From Nocardia colli (GTDB taxonomy: Bacteria > Actinomycetota > Actinomycetes > Mycobacteriales > Mycobacteriaceae): a stretch of DNA of 64,000 nucleotides. Below are positions 8,173 through 17,390 of the stretch, piece after piece. The stretch covers positions 682,001-746,000 of the forward strand of contig NZ_VXLC01000003.1 in the NCBI RefSeq assembly GCF_008704205.1. Reading direction: 5' to 3'. A model generated the notes under the pieces. It saw nothing but the letters and a program-made list of their open reading frames with translations, was not told where the DNA came from and searched no databases. Each line of letters starts with the position of its first letter. Positions within the stretch are counted from its first letter, which is position 1. The position numbers and the translations under genes are program-made.

Positions 8173-8829
8173 TCAGACGCGCCGCATCACCGAGACGACC
8201 TTGCCCAGCACCGCGGCCTTGTCCCCGTCGATGACCTCGTACGCGGGGTTGCGCGGCTCCAGATACACGTGACCGTTGCGCTGCCGATACACCTTCACCG
8301 TGGCCTCGCCATCGATCATCGCGGCCACGATCTCCCCCGAGTGCGCCTCGTTCTGCTGACGCACCACCACGATGTCGCCGTCGCAGATCGCCGCGTCGAT
8401 CATCGAATCCCCGCGCACCCGCAACCCGAACACCGTGCCGCGCCCGACCAACTGCCGCGACATCGTCACCATGTCGTCGGTGTGCTCCTCGGCCAGGATC
8501 GGGGTGCCCGCCGCGATGTCACCGACCACCGGCACCGCCACCGAATCCTCGTTGGTCTCCCGCGGCGCGGACCCCTGCAGGAACATCCGCACATCGATGG
8601 GCCGCGACATGGTCTCGCTGCGCCGCAGGAACCCCTTCTCCTCGAGGCTGTTCAGATGCTTGGACACCGACGACGACGACCGCAACCCCACCGCGTCCGC
8701 GTCCCCGATCTGCCGGGAGTTCGGCGCGTAACCCTGCCGCACCACCCAGTCGCGGATGGTGGCGAGGATGCGTTGCTGGCGCTCCGGCAGGCGGGAGGTG
8801 TCGAGATGCTCGAGGTCGTCGTAGGTCAC
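8173..8829 (-). CDS. LexA-like repressor (S24 peptidase) with an insertion in its HTH
   Basis: This 218-residue protein has an N-terminal winged helix (RQQRILATIRDWVVRQGYAP) and a C-terminal S24 autoprotease domain. Cleavage site GDIAAGTPI, catalytic serine in RGDSMIDAAI and lysine in ATVKVYR are all intact, so RecA-stimulated self-cleavage is expected. Compared with mycobacterial LexA as I remember it (REIGDAVGL), this protein reads RQIGDADAVGL. The two extra residues come from a tandem GGACGC duplication at 8693-8704 in the DNA-binding domain. It starts with GTG and lacks the usual nrdR/lexA neighbourhood, so it is probably a second, diverged LexA. No GAAC-N4-GTTC box was seen upstream. Confidence 0.85.
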   Translation of the reverse strand: MTYDDLEHLDTSRLPERQQRILATIRDWVVRQGYAPNSRQIGDADAVGLRSSSSVSKHLNSLEEKGFLRRSETMSRPIDVRMFLQGSAPRETNEDSVAVPVVGDIAAGTPILAEEHTDDMVTMSRQLVGRGTVFGLRVRGDSMIDAAICDGDIVVVRQQNEAHSGEIVAAMIDGEATVKVYRQRNGHVYLEPRNPAYEVIDGDKAAVLGKVVSVMRRV

Positions 8830-8898
8830 CGGGGCATCGTAGAGGTCGGCGCCGATCCCACGGTCGCACAGGTCATTACGGAGTGTCGCGCAGTCGGG

Positions 8899-9462
8899 TC
8901 AGGCTCTGCCGAGGTGGTCGAGGAACAGTTCGTGCGGCCACTGCTCGTGCAGCACACGGTCGAACAGTGAATCGCTGGAGTGAGTGCAGAAGGGTGTCTT
9001 GTCGGCGTCGCGGACCGTCGCGACGACCGGAGCCGCGAGCAGCCCCCACGGTTCGATCGCGTTGGCCAGCCATCCGTTCACCACCAGCTCGGGGTACTCG
9101 GGTGCGTACCAGACCTCGAAGATGTGGGTGAGTTCGCGCGGATCGATGGCCAGCCAGACGCCGTAGGTCAGGGTGTAACCGGCGGTGAGGTCGATGGGCA
9201 GCAGTACCCGGACGAACGCGCCCAACTGCGGTACCTGCATCATCACCGAGCCGTCCGGCGTCGGACCGGTCATCCAGAGACCGGCGGTCAGCTCCCGGTC
9301 GGGCAGGTCCAGTACCGGATCGGGCAGCCGGAACCGCATGTGCCGATCGTGGCGATCGAGGTCGTCCCCGCAGGTCGGACAGCAGCCGAATTCCCCGTCG
9401 TGCCCATGATCGTGGCCGGGTTCAGCCTTCGGTCCCTCGTTCGGATGTGCTTCGCTCGACAC
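8899..9462 (-). CDS. DUF2199 family protein
   Basis: This roughly 187-residue cytoplasmic protein has a zinc-like CCPTCGDD motif near the N-terminus and a conserved C-terminal block (ANAIEPWGLLAAPVVATVRD, DRVLHEQWPHELFL) typical of DUF2199. A His-rich GHDHGHDGEFG stretch precedes the cysteines. GTG 9462 is chosen because AAGGGAAC lies about seven bases before it. The frame extends to 9531, well inside the VOC gene. The two genes overlap by 41 bases and are likely translated together. No biochemical role is known for the family. Confidence 0.72.
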   Translation of the reverse strand: MSSEAHPNEGPKAEPGHDHGHDGEFGCCPTCGDDLDRHDRHMRFRLPDPVLDLPDRELTAGLWMTGPTPDGSVMMQVPQLGAFVRVLLPIDLTAGYTLTYGVWLAIDPRELTHIFEVWYAPEYPELVVNGWLANAIEPWGLLAAPVVATVRDADKTPFCTHSSDSLFDRVLHEQWPHELFLDHLGRA

Positions 9463-9802
9463 AGAATTCGTTCCCTTCGGGGTCGAGGAGGGTGACCCAC
9501 CCGCGACCGTCGGCGGTACGGTGATCCGCATACAGTGTCGCGCCCATCCCGATCACCCGCTCGACTTCCTCGTCCCGAGTACGTTCGGTCGGCATCCAAT
9601 CGAAGTGGATCCGGTTCTTCACCGTCTTGCCTTCCGGAACCCGGATGAACAGAAACCCGGGCAGCGGTGCGGGCCCTTCCAGCAGCGTCTCGTCGTCATC
9701 CACTTCGTCCGCGTCCGACATCGGCCAGCCGGTCACGGAACTCCAGAACGACGCGAGCTTGTAGGGATCAGCGCAGTCGATGGCGATATGGCGAAGAATC
9801 AT
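9422..9802 (-). CDS. VOC (glyoxalase/bleomycin resistance) superfamily protein
   Basis: This 126-residue protein begins MILRHIAIDCADPYKLASFW, the usual first beta-alpha unit of actinobacterial VOC proteins, and ends WVTLLDPEGNEFCV, the usual last strand. The core HFDWMPTERTRDEEVERV completes the paired beta-alpha-beta-beta-beta fold. ATG 9802 is preferred over the upstream 9844 because similarity starts there. The family covers metal-dependent isomerases, dioxygenases and drug-binding proteins; this short type is mostly uncharacterised. It lies upstream of, and overlaps, the DUF2199 gene. Confidence 0.82.
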   Translation of the reverse strand: MILRHIAIDCADPYKLASFWSSVTGWPMSDADEVDDDETLLEGPAPLPGFLFIRVPEGKTVKNRIHFDWMPTERTRDEEVERVIGMGATLYADHRTADGRGWVTLLDPEGNEFCVERSTSERGTEG

Positions 9803-9930
9803 GCCGGCGAGCCTATCCACACCCCGAGTCCCGATGCAGCGCAATTAATCCGGTGCCGCTACCGGCCGACCGAACGAACGCCATCCAGTGCGGGTATGCA
9901 TCCGCTGCCAGAACACGGCGAGCGTGAGCG

Positions 9931-12225
9931 TTACGAAAGGTGTTCTGCCGCAGCCTTGGCCGGTGGCCGGTTCACCGCCAAGTCGGGCGCGGTGCCTTCG
10001 TATCGTTCGATTTCGACCAGCGACAGTTGTCCTGTGCACCCCTGGCTCAAGGTGGAGGAGGGGCGGTCGGGGGTGAGGACGTTGGGGTTGCCGTGGCGGC
10101 AGAAGGTGGGGTCGGCCGGGTCGGGGTCGTACCAGGCGCCGGTGGAGAGTTGGGCTACGCCCGGGCGGACGGCGTCGTCGATGATCAGGCCGGCCAGGCA
10201 GGTGCCTCGGGTGCTGCGGATGCGGACGAGGTCGCCGTCGTGCAGGTCGCGGGCCGCGGCGTCGTCGGGGTGTAGCCGGACCGGTTCGCGGGCCGCGATT
10301 TTGGCGGATTGGCTGAAGGTGCCGACGTCGAGTTGGCTGTGCAGTTTGGTGCGTGGCTGGTTGGCGACCAGTTGCAGCGGGAATTCGGCGGCGGCGGGCG
10401 CGCCCAGCCATTCGTCGGGTTCGAGCCAGGTCGGATGGCCGGGGCAGTCGGCGTAGCCGAAGCTGTCGATGGTCTCGGAGAAGATCTCGATCTTGCCGCT
10501 CGGCGTGCTGAGCGGGAATCGTTCGGGATCGGCGCGGAAGTCGGCGCACATGATCTGCTGTGGGTCGGGGACGGGCAGTTCGATGTGTTCGCTGACCCAG
10601 AAGGCGTCGAAGTCGGGCAGGTCGTGGCCGGCGTGGTGGAGTCGCCATTCCTCGTAGAGGTGGCGCAGCCATTCCTCGGCGGTGCGGCCCTCGGTGAATT
10701 CCTTGCCCGCGCCGAGGCGTTCGGCCAGCTCGGCGAAGGTGGCGTAGTCGTCGCGGGCCTGGCCGTGCGGCCGGGTGATCGCCTTCATCGGGAACAGGAT
10801 GCGATCGTTTTCCCCGGCGCCGTAGTCGTCGCGCTCGATCGACATGGTCGAGGGAATGACGAAGTCGGCGTGCCGGGCGGTCGAGGACCAGAACGGGTCG
10901 TGCACGACGACCGTCTCAGGGCGCGCGAACGCGGTGCGCAGCCGGGCCAGATCCTGGTGGTGGTGAAAGGGATTCCCGCCGGCCCAGTAGACCAGCCGGA
11001 TATCGGGGTAGGTCAGGTGTTGCCCGTCGTAGTCGAAGGGCTGTCCGGGATTGAGCAGCATGTCGGCGATGCGCGCGACCGGAATGAAGGTGTCGACGCG
11101 GTTGAGTCCCTGCGGCAGCCGCGGCGGCGAGAACGCACGCGCGGGCTCACCGACACTGGCCGCCGACCCGTACCCGTGCCCGAACCCGCCGCCGGGCAAC
11201 CCGATCTGGCCGAGCATCGCCGCGAGCACCAGCCCCAGCCACAGCGGCTGCTCACCGTACTGCGCGCGCTGCAACGACCAGCTGACCGTCACGAACGTCC
11301 GCGCACCCGCCATCTCCCGCGCGAGCGAACGAATCCGCTCGGCGGGCAGACCGGTGAGCGCCGCGGCCCACTCCGGGGACTTGACCGTGCCGTCCGCACC
11401 ACGCACGTAGCCGATGAACCGCTCATAGCCGACCGTGTACTTGTCCAGAAATGCCCTGTCCGCCAACCCTTCCGCATCCAGCACCTGGGCCAGCGCCAGC
11501 ATCAGCGCCGTATCGCTGCCCGGCCGCGGCGCGAGCCACTCCGCTTCCGCCTCGGCGGGAGTGTCGTCGCGCAGCGGCGTCACCGACACGAACTGGCAGC
11601 CCCGCGCCCGCGCGGCACCGATCCACCCACGCGTGTTGTGCCGCGACACCCCACCCGGCGCCACCGCGGCGTTCTTCGGCGACAACCCGCCGAACGCCAC
11701 CACCAACTCCGCGTGCTCGGCCAGCACCGTCTTCGACGTGGCATGTTCGAGCACCACGCCGAGATGCCCGAGCAGGTGCGGCATCAGCACCTGCGACACC
11801 CCGAGGCTGTAACTGTTGACATGGCGCACATACCCGCCGAGGCAGTTCAGGAATCGATGCAACTGACTCTGCGCGTGATGAAACCGCCCCGCACTCGCCC
11901 ACCCATAGGACCCGCCGTACACGGCTTCGGCCCCGTGCTCGCGATAGACCCGCCCCAGCTCACCGGCCAGCAGATCGAGGGCCTTGTCCCACGACACCGG
12001 CACGAACGGATCTTCCCCGCGCCCGGGCGCTCCCGGCCCGTGTTCCAACCAGCCCTGCCGGACATAGGGTTGATCGACCCTGGTCGGATGGTGCTGCGCG
12101 GAGGCCACATTCTCGATCAGCCGCATCGGCTCCGGATCATCGCGCCACGGCCGCACCGCGGTCAGCCGCTCACCATCGCTGTCTGCCTCGAAGGCGCCCC
12201 AGTGCGTCAGATGCGTGGTCACCAT
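9931..12225 (-). CDS. Molybdopterin oxidoreductase, BisC/TorA-like (biotin sulfoxide or TMAO/DMSO reductase type)
   Basis: This 764-residue protein is a DMSO-reductase-family molybdoenzyme. It starts directly with THLTHWGAFEAD. There is no N-terminal Cys cluster for an Fe-S centre and no twin-arginine signal, as in cytoplasmic BisC. YGGSYGWASAGRFH near residue 105 matches the serine-ligand segment of the TorA/BisC class. Later blocks include SWSLQRAQYGEQPLW, GGGFGHGYGSAASV, WAGGNPFHHHQDL and RIRSTRGTCLAG. It probably reduces methionine or biotin sulfoxides or other S-/N-oxides. No molybdenum cofactor genes lie nearby. Confidence 0.88.
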   Translation of the reverse strand: MVTTHLTHWGAFEADSDGERLTAVRPWRDDPEPMRLIENVASAQHHPTRVDQPYVRQGWLEHGPGAPGRGEDPFVPVSWDKALDLLAGELGRVYREHGAEAVYGGSYGWASAGRFHHAQSQLHRFLNCLGGYVRHVNSYSLGVSQVLMPHLLGHLGVVLEHATSKTVLAEHAELVVAFGGLSPKNAAVAPGGVSRHNTRGWIGAARARGCQFVSVTPLRDDTPAEAEAEWLAPRPGSDTALMLALAQVLDAEGLADRAFLDKYTVGYERFIGYVRGADGTVKSPEWAAALTGLPAERIRSLAREMAGARTFVTVSWSLQRAQYGEQPLWLGLVLAAMLGQIGLPGGGFGHGYGSAASVGEPARAFSPPRLPQGLNRVDTFIPVARIADMLLNPGQPFDYDGQHLTYPDIRLVYWAGGNPFHHHQDLARLRTAFARPETVVVHDPFWSSTARHADFVIPSTMSIERDDYGAGENDRILFPMKAITRPHGQARDDYATFAELAERLGAGKEFTEGRTAEEWLRHLYEEWRLHHAGHDLPDFDAFWVSEHIELPVPDPQQIMCADFRADPERFPLSTPSGKIEIFSETIDSFGYADCPGHPTWLEPDEWLGAPAAAEFPLQLVANQPRTKLHSQLDVGTFSQSAKIAAREPVRLHPDDAAARDLHDGDLVRIRSTRGTCLAGLIIDDAVRPGVAQLSTGAWYDPDPADPTFCRHGNPNVLTPDRPSSTLSQGCTGQLSLVEIERYEGTAPDLAVNRPPAKAAAEHLS

Positions 12226-12345
12226 CCCACCGTAACCCGGCCCGCCGACAACCGGGCTGCCACGTCGACGGCCGTCAGTTCGTCCGAGCCGGCAGCCCCG
12301 CCCAAACCCGACTCGCAGACGCCGAGAACACCTTTCGGCCCGACC

Positions 12346-12822
12346 TCAGACGCGGCGCAGCTCGAAAATCCGGAACTGACGCCCACCGGAGAGTTCGTAC
12401 TCCATCTCGTACCCCGGCCAGAATTCGACGGCCAGGTCCCAAGCCGGTTTGCGCTCGACCCCGGTGAGCTCGGTGACCGACACCGTGAACTGCTCCCCCT
12501 TGTGCCGGACGGTGGCGGTACTCGCGGCCCGCAGATTCGACGACCACACCGGATGTTTCGGATCACCCCAGTTGGAGCCCATGACCAGGAAATCGTCCCC
12601 ACGCGGGACATACAGCAGCGACGTGGTCCGCGCGATGCCGGTCTTGCGCCCCGCGACGGTCACCTCGATCGAGGGCAGCCCGACCAGATCCAGCACCCCC
12701 ATCCGGCCGTCGGTCCAGCGCCGGACCGCGCGTTCGACGGGGATGACGACCGGCGCCGTGCGCATGACCCAGCGCTGTTGAGCCAACCTGCGAGCAATCG
12801 GCGGCAGCGGATTCGACACCAT
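12346..12822 (-). CDS. Ddn-like deazaflavin (F420)-dependent nitroreductase family protein
   Basis: This 158-residue protein has the split-barrel signature of the mycobacterial Ddn/FDOR-A group: EVTVAGRKTGIARTTSLLYV, FLVMGSNWGDPKHPVWSSNL and RHKGEQFTVSVTELTG. Such proteins use F420 or related deazaflavins to reduce quinones or nitro compounds. ATG 12822 is the start where similarity begins; the longer frame to 12930 is Cys/Arg-rich and unlikely. An F420-type LLM enzyme at 16.4 kb suggests F420 is made in this organism. Confidence 0.85.
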   Translation of the reverse strand: MVSNPLPPIARRLAQQRWVMRTAPVVIPVERAVRRWTDGRMGVLDLVGLPSIEVTVAGRKTGIARTTSLLYVPRGDDFLVMGSNWGDPKHPVWSSNLRAASTATVRHKGEQFTVSVTELTGVERKPAWDLAVEFWPGYEMEYELSGGRQFRIFELRRV

Positions 12823-13000
12823 GCCAGAATCCTGACACGTCTGTCCGGCGAACCGGCAGCGGCAGGCCGCGACCGAGGGGCATGTCACATCGCACCGCGC
12901 AAAGTCGTTGACAGACAACGCTGCACGCATTCGAGCGGCGACGGACCGTGCGGCCGATCCATCCCGATCGACCGCCCAGTCCGCTTACTTCCCGACCAGC

Positions 13001-13330
13001 TCAGGCACCTTCCTCGACCGGCAGACCGGCATCGGCCCAATCCTGGATCCCGGCCCGATACGCGCGCACATTCGTGTACCCCAGCGCCCGCAGCTTGACC
13101 GCGACGTTCTCACTGTTGCGGCACGCCTCGTTCGAGCAGTAGGTCACGATCGCCGCCGCGCGATCCGGAAGCAGTTGCCCCGCAGTCGATTCCACCTCGG
13201 ACTCGACCAGCACCCGGGCGCCCGGCAGATGCGCTTTCTCGTAGTACCCGGCCCCGAGCGTGTCGAGCACCGTCACCGAACCCGCCTCGATAGCCGCGGC
13301 CAGCTCCTCGCGAGCAATGACGTCGGTCAT
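13001..13330 (-). CDS. Single-domain rhodanese-like sulfurtransferase
   Basis: This 109-residue rhodanese domain has its active-site loop as CSNEACR, giving the C-x5-R cysteine phosphate-like pocket. VTVLDTLGAGYYEKAHLPGA is the usual strand-helix opening. The ATG at 13330 follows GGAAGGAAAT. It is divergent from a MarR gene and shares with it an 87-bp gap carrying two palindromes, so it is probably the MarR target. A role in sulfane-sulfur transfer or persulfide sensing is plausible from the family. Confidence 0.85.
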   Translation of the reverse strand: MTDVIAREELAAAIEAGSVTVLDTLGAGYYEKAHLPGARVLVESEVESTAGQLLPDRAAAIVTYCSNEACRNSENVAVKLRALGYTNVRAYRAGIQDWADAGLPVEEGA

Positions 13331-13360
13331 GAGATTTCCTTCCTCCGAACCAAAAACTAT

Positions 13361-13396
13361 GTGCGTGTGCACGCTACTATATGCGTGCGGACGCAC
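13361..13396. promoter_or_regulatory. Twin palindromes between the rhodanese and marR genes
   Basis: GCGTG-TG-CACGC (13363-13374) and TGCGT-GCGG-ACGCA (13382-13395) lie 7 bases apart in the divergent gap, with TACTATA between them as a likely -10. They are good candidates for two MarR dimer sites. Confidence 0.6.
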
Positions 13397-13417
13397 ACAA
13401 GTAGGTAAGATCAACCC

Positions 13418-13861
13418 GTGACCGACAACCACCACGCGGCAAGCCACGCCTGGTCCGCCCTCCTACGCGTACACGCCCAACTGGTCCCCCAACTCGACGC
13501 CGACCTGCGCGCAGCCGCCGGCCTCCCCCTCGCCTGGTACGACGTCCTGCTCGAACTCGACGGCGTCCCGCCCCTGCGCATGACCGACCTCGGCGAACGC
13601 GTCGTGCTCAGCCGCACCCGAGTCAGCCGCCTGGTCACCGAACTCGAAACCGCAGGACTCGTCACCCGCGAAGCCAACCCCGACGACGGCCGATCCGCCT
13701 TCGTCGCCATCACCGACGCCGGACGCACCCGACTCCACGACGCCGCCCCCCGCTACCTCGCCGGCATCCACCAACGCTTCGCCGCCAAACTCGACCCCGA
13801 CGAACTGCGAACACTCACCCGAACACTCGGCAAAATCCTTGGCCCCACCGACATTTCCTAG
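13418..13861 (+). CDS. MarR-family transcriptional regulator
   Basis: This 147-residue protein starts with a GTG. It has the actinobacterial MarR layout: LPLAWYDVLLELDGVPPLRMTDLGERVVLSRTRVSRLVTELE as helix-turn-helix, then NPDDGRSAFVAITDAGR as the wing. It has no obvious redox cysteine. It is divergent from the rhodanese gene across paired palindromes and 153 bases upstream of the MMPL gene, so either or both could be its targets. Confidence 0.88.
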   Translation: MTDNHHAASHAWSALLRVHAQLVPQLDADLRAAAGLPLAWYDVLLELDGVPPLRMTDLGERVVLSRTRVSRLVTELETAGLVTREANPDDGRSAFVAITDAGRTRLHDAAPRYLAGIHQRFAAKLDPDELRTLTRTLGKILGPTDIS

Positions 13862-14014
13862 CCAGACTCTCAGGAAGACCGCTCCGCCACACCGGTACTT
13901 TGGATAGCGCGCACATCGGGCGCGACCACCGGAAGGACGCAATCTCTTGATGATCGGTGCCCACAGGCCGCTCCCCACCCGACCGACCTGCCCGCACCTA
14001 CGAAGAGCCGCCTG

Positions 14015-16330
14015 ATGTTCGCGCGCTGGGGAGATCTCGTCCACCGGTTCCGATTCCTCGTCATCGGCATCGTCGGCGCCGGCCTGCTCGCACTCGGCGG
14101 ATACGGCTACGACCTCGGAAACCACCTCGGCGCCAGCGGATTCGACGACCCGACCTCGGAATCGGCACACGCCGCACGCATCGCCGACGACGCCTTCCTG
14201 CGCGACCACTCCGCCGACGTACTCCTCGTCTACACCGCACCACCCGGCGTGAAACTCGACGATCCCGCGTTCAGCGCCAAGATCGTCGACAGCCTCAACA
14301 ACCTGCCGAAGAAATACCCGCAGATCGACAAGATCAACGGCGCCTACTGGGCAACCGACGCAGCCCCCGGGACCCCCGCCTTCTTCGGGAAACCCGAAGA
14401 GAACCGCGCGTTCGCCTCTCTGGCCATCAAGGGCGACAACGACACCGACATCGTCAACAACTTCCGGGCCGTCAAGGACGTCTTCTACATCCCCGGCGTC
14501 GACGTCCAGGTCGCCGGACTGCAACCGATCGCAGGCGCCCTCACCGACACCCTCGCCGACGACCTGCACCGCATGGAACTGCTCGCCCTGCCCGCCGTCG
14601 CGATCCTGCTCTTCTTCGTCTTCGGCGGCCTCGTCGCCGCGGCGCTGCCGCTGATCCTCGGCGGCCTCACCATCATCAGCGCCAACGGCATCGTCCGCTT
14701 CATCACCGAATTCACCCAGGTCAACTCGTTCGTCTCCAGCGTCGTCACGATGATCGGCCTCGGCCTCGCGATCGACTACGGCCTGTTCATCGTCAGCCGC
14801 TTCCGCGAAGAAGTCGCCGAAGGCTACGAAACCCGGGTCGCCGTGCGCCGCACCGTGATGACCGCGGGCCGCACCGTCGTCTTCTCCGCCACCATGATCG
14901 TCATCAGCCTCGGCGGCATGCTGTTCTTCCCGCAGGGATTCCTGCGCTCACTCGCCTACGGCTCCATCGCGACCGTCTCGCTCGCCGCCCTCTCGGCGAT
15001 CACCATCCTGCCCGCCATCCTCAGCATCCTCGGCCCGCGCGTCGACCTGCTCGGCATCAAACGCTTCAGCCGGACCAAAACCGCCGAGGAAGTCGAGAAC
15101 GGCCTCTGGGGACGCAGTACCCGATGGGTGATGCAGCACCCCAAGAAGATCGCCGTCCCGCTGATCCTCGGCCTGCTCCTGCTGATCATCCCGGTGAAGA
15201 ACATCGCCTTCGGTACCTTCAGCGAAACCTATCTGCCACCGGACAACTCGACCAGGACCGCACAGCAGGAATTCGACGCCACCTTCCCGAAACGCAAGTC
15301 CGACCCGGTGCAGCTGGTGTTCGTCACCGAAGACACCGACGACAACCGCCAAGCCCACCGCAACGCCATCGGCGCGGCGGTCAAACTAGCGAACCAGGCA
15401 CCCGGACTCGCCGAACTCCGACCAGGCGTACCAGGCGAATTCGCGACCCCGACCGCCTCGACCATCCGGCCCGGCGTCTACCGCACCGAGGCACAACTCG
15501 CCGACTCCACGAACACCGCCGCGGCCGACGCGACCATCGAATACCTGCGCTCCATGGACCTCCCCGACGAGGTCACCATGCTGGTCGGCGGTCAACCGGC
15601 CTTCAAGAAGGACTCCATCGACGGCATGCTCGGCCGCGTCCCGTTCATGGTCGTCGTCGTCCTGCTGCTCACCACCATCCTCATGTTCCTGACCTTCGGC
15701 TCGCTCGTACTGCCGATCAAGGCCGCCCTGATGAGCGTCCTCGGCCTCGGATCCACCCTGGGCATCCTCACCCTCATCTTCGTCGACGGCCACGGCTCCG
15801 GCCTGCTCAACTTCACCCCGCAGCCGATCCAAGCCAACGTGCTCATTCTGATCATCGCCATCATCTACGGACTCTCCACCGACTACGAGGTATTCCTGCT
15901 GTCGCGCATGGTCGAAGCCCGCGCGAAGGGCGCGACCACCACCGAGGCGGTCCGCATCGGCACCGCGCACACCGGCGGCATCATCACCGCCGCCGCGCTG
16001 ATCCTGCTCGTCGTCACCGGCGCGTTCGCCTTCTCCGAGCTGGTGATGATGCAGTACATCGCCTACGGCATGATCGCCGCGCTGTTCATCGACGCCACCA
16101 TCCTGCGCATGCTCCTGGTCCCCGCCATCATGAAACTGCTCGGCGACGACTGCTGGTGGGCGCCGGCCTGGATGAAACGACTCCAGCAGCGCGTCGGCCT
16201 CGGCGAACCCGTCCTCGACGACGAACATCCCAGCACCCGCGGCATGACCGACCTCGTCGAAACCACACCCATCACCGACCCGGTCACCGTGCAACTGCCC
16301 GTCGTCACCGCGGAGCAGAGCCGGCGTTGA
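14015..16330 (+). CDS. MMPL-family RND transporter
   Basis: The protein has 771 residues and the RND-type MMPL topology: a first helix (FLVIGIVGAGLLALGGYGY), a large extracytoplasmic domain, and two helix bundles. Each bundle carries the proton-relay-like motif GLGLAIDYGLFIVSRFREE or IYGLSTDYEVFLLSRMVEA. These transporters move lipids and glycolipids to the mycolate envelope or export drugs. It is smaller than lipid-specific MmpL3-type proteins and has no long cytoplasmic tail. No lipid biosynthesis gene is adjacent, so the cargo is unknown. Confidence 0.92.
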   Translation: MFARWGDLVHRFRFLVIGIVGAGLLALGGYGYDLGNHLGASGFDDPTSESAHAARIADDAFLRDHSADVLLVYTAPPGVKLDDPAFSAKIVDSLNNLPKKYPQIDKINGAYWATDAAPGTPAFFGKPEENRAFASLAIKGDNDTDIVNNFRAVKDVFYIPGVDVQVAGLQPIAGALTDTLADDLHRMELLALPAVAILLFFVFGGLVAAALPLILGGLTIISANGIVRFITEFTQVNSFVSSVVTMIGLGLAIDYGLFIVSRFREEVAEGYETRVAVRRTVMTAGRTVVFSATMIVISLGGMLFFPQGFLRSLAYGSIATVSLAALSAITILPAILSILGPRVDLLGIKRFSRTKTAEEVENGLWGRSTRWVMQHPKKIAVPLILGLLLLIIPVKNIAFGTFSETYLPPDNSTRTAQQEFDATFPKRKSDPVQLVFVTEDTDDNRQAHRNAIGAAVKLANQAPGLAELRPGVPGEFATPTASTIRPGVYRTEAQLADSTNTAAADATIEYLRSMDLPDEVTMLVGGQPAFKKDSIDGMLGRVPFMVVVVLLLTTILMFLTFGSLVLPIKAALMSVLGLGSTLGILTLIFVDGHGSGLLNFTPQPIQANVLILIIAIIYGLSTDYEVFLLSRMVEARAKGATTTEAVRIGTAHTGGIITAAALILLVVTGAFAFSELVMMQYIAYGMIAALFIDATILRMLLVPAIMKLLGDDCWWAPAWMKRLQQRVGLGEPVLDDEHPSTRGMTDLVETTPITDPVTVQLPVVTAEQSRR

Positions 16331-16403
16331 ATTCGCCCGTAGCGGAATCGGTTCCGGCCTCGGGGCGGCCGAATTAGCGTGGGCAGCTCGAAGGGAGGCG
16401 AGC

Positions 16404-17339
16404 ATGAACGCTCCGATCAAATTCTCGATGACCGCCAATGTGATGGAGGTCGGGTCCTGGCCGGACTTCGCCCGCGGGTGTGAAAAGGACGGCTTCGACG
16501 CGCTGATGGTGCCCGACCATCCGGGGGTGTTCGTGTCGCCGTTCGTCGCGCTCGCCGCGGCCGCGACGGCCACCGAGACGATCCGGCTCGGCACCAACGT
16601 GATAAACGCCGGGATGTGGGAACCGCTGCTGCTCGCCGGCGAGGTCGGCACGCTCGACGTGATGTCCGGTGGGCGGGCGCTGTTCGGGATCGGGGCCGGG
16701 CACAATCCGGCGGAATGGACGATGCAGGGGCGCGAGCATCCGTCGGCGGCCGATCGGGTCGCGCGGATGATCGAGGTCACCGACACCACGCGGCGGTTGC
16801 TCGCCGGTGAGACGGTCACGTTCGCGGGTGCGCATGTTCAGCTGTCGGAAGCAGTGCTGGCCTTACCGCGGCCGGTGCAGGAGCCGGTGCCGGTTCTGGT
16901 CGGCGGCAACGGAACCCGGGTGCTCCGGTATGCGGCTGCTACCGCGGACATCGTCGGGTTCTCCGGGCTCGGACGGACGCTCCCCGACGGTCGCAGTCAC
17001 GAGACTCGGTGGAGTCGCGAGCAAATCGACGCGCAGGTCGAACGGGCGCGCAACGCCGTGGACCAGGCCGGGCGTAGGCCGGCGTTCGAGGCGCTGGTGC
17101 AACATGTGGAGATCACCGATGACGCCGAGGCCGCGTGTGCGCGGTTCGCCGAGGACATTCCGACGACCAGTGTGGCCGAGTTGCTCGACTCGCCGTACGT
17201 GTTGATCGGCACGGTCGACGAGCTGGTCACCGAGTTGCGCGGGCATCAGAAGCGTTGGGGGTTCGACCGATTCGTCATGCGCGCCGCTGCTCGTTCTGCC
17301 GGTGCCCAGCTCCTCGAGGCACTCGCCTCATCTGAGTAA
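16404..17339 (+). CDS. LLM-class F420-dependent oxidoreductase
   Basis: This 311-residue TIM-barrel protein of the luciferase-like monooxygenase class opens with IKFSMTANVMEVGSWPDFAR and contains DALMVPDHPGVFVSPFVALAAAA, GTLDVMSGGRALFGIGAGHNPAEW and VPVLVGGNGTRVLRYAAATAD. This subgroup (the TIGR03621 type, by recollection) is regarded as F420-dependent. The ATG follows a GGGAGG ribosome site and a strong hairpin terminator closes the gene. The substrate is unknown. Confidence 0.85.
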   Translation: MNAPIKFSMTANVMEVGSWPDFARGCEKDGFDALMVPDHPGVFVSPFVALAAAATATETIRLGTNVINAGMWEPLLLAGEVGTLDVMSGGRALFGIGAGHNPAEWTMQGREHPSAADRVARMIEVTDTTRRLLAGETVTFAGAHVQLSEAVLALPRPVQEPVPVLVGGNGTRVLRYAAATADIVGFSGLGRTLPDGRSHETRWSREQIDAQVERARNAVDQAGRRPAFEALVQHVEITDDAEAACARFAEDIPTTSVAELLDSPYVLIGTVDELVTELRGHQKRWGFDRFVMRAAARSAGAQLLEALASSE

Positions 17340-17343
17340 CCGC

Positions 17344-17390
17344 ACCGAACCGCCCCTCTCGTCCGAGCTGATGAGAGGGCTGGTTCGGGT
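17344..17390 (+). terminator. Hairpin terminator after the LLM oxidoreductase gene
   Basis: The arms ACCGAACCGCCCCTCTC and GAGAGGGCTGGTTCGGGT pair almost perfectly around a 12-base loop, starting five bases after the stop codon. Confidence 0.75.

Noticed and set aside
8830..8898. SOS box upstream of the LexA-like gene
   Set aside because: No GAAC-N4-GTTC or close variant is present in the upstream bases.
10309..13098. 929-codon open frame on the plus strand
   Set aside because: It lies antisense to the molybdoenzyme, Ddn-like and rhodanese genes and has the Arg/His/Pro-rich look of a high-GC shadow frame.
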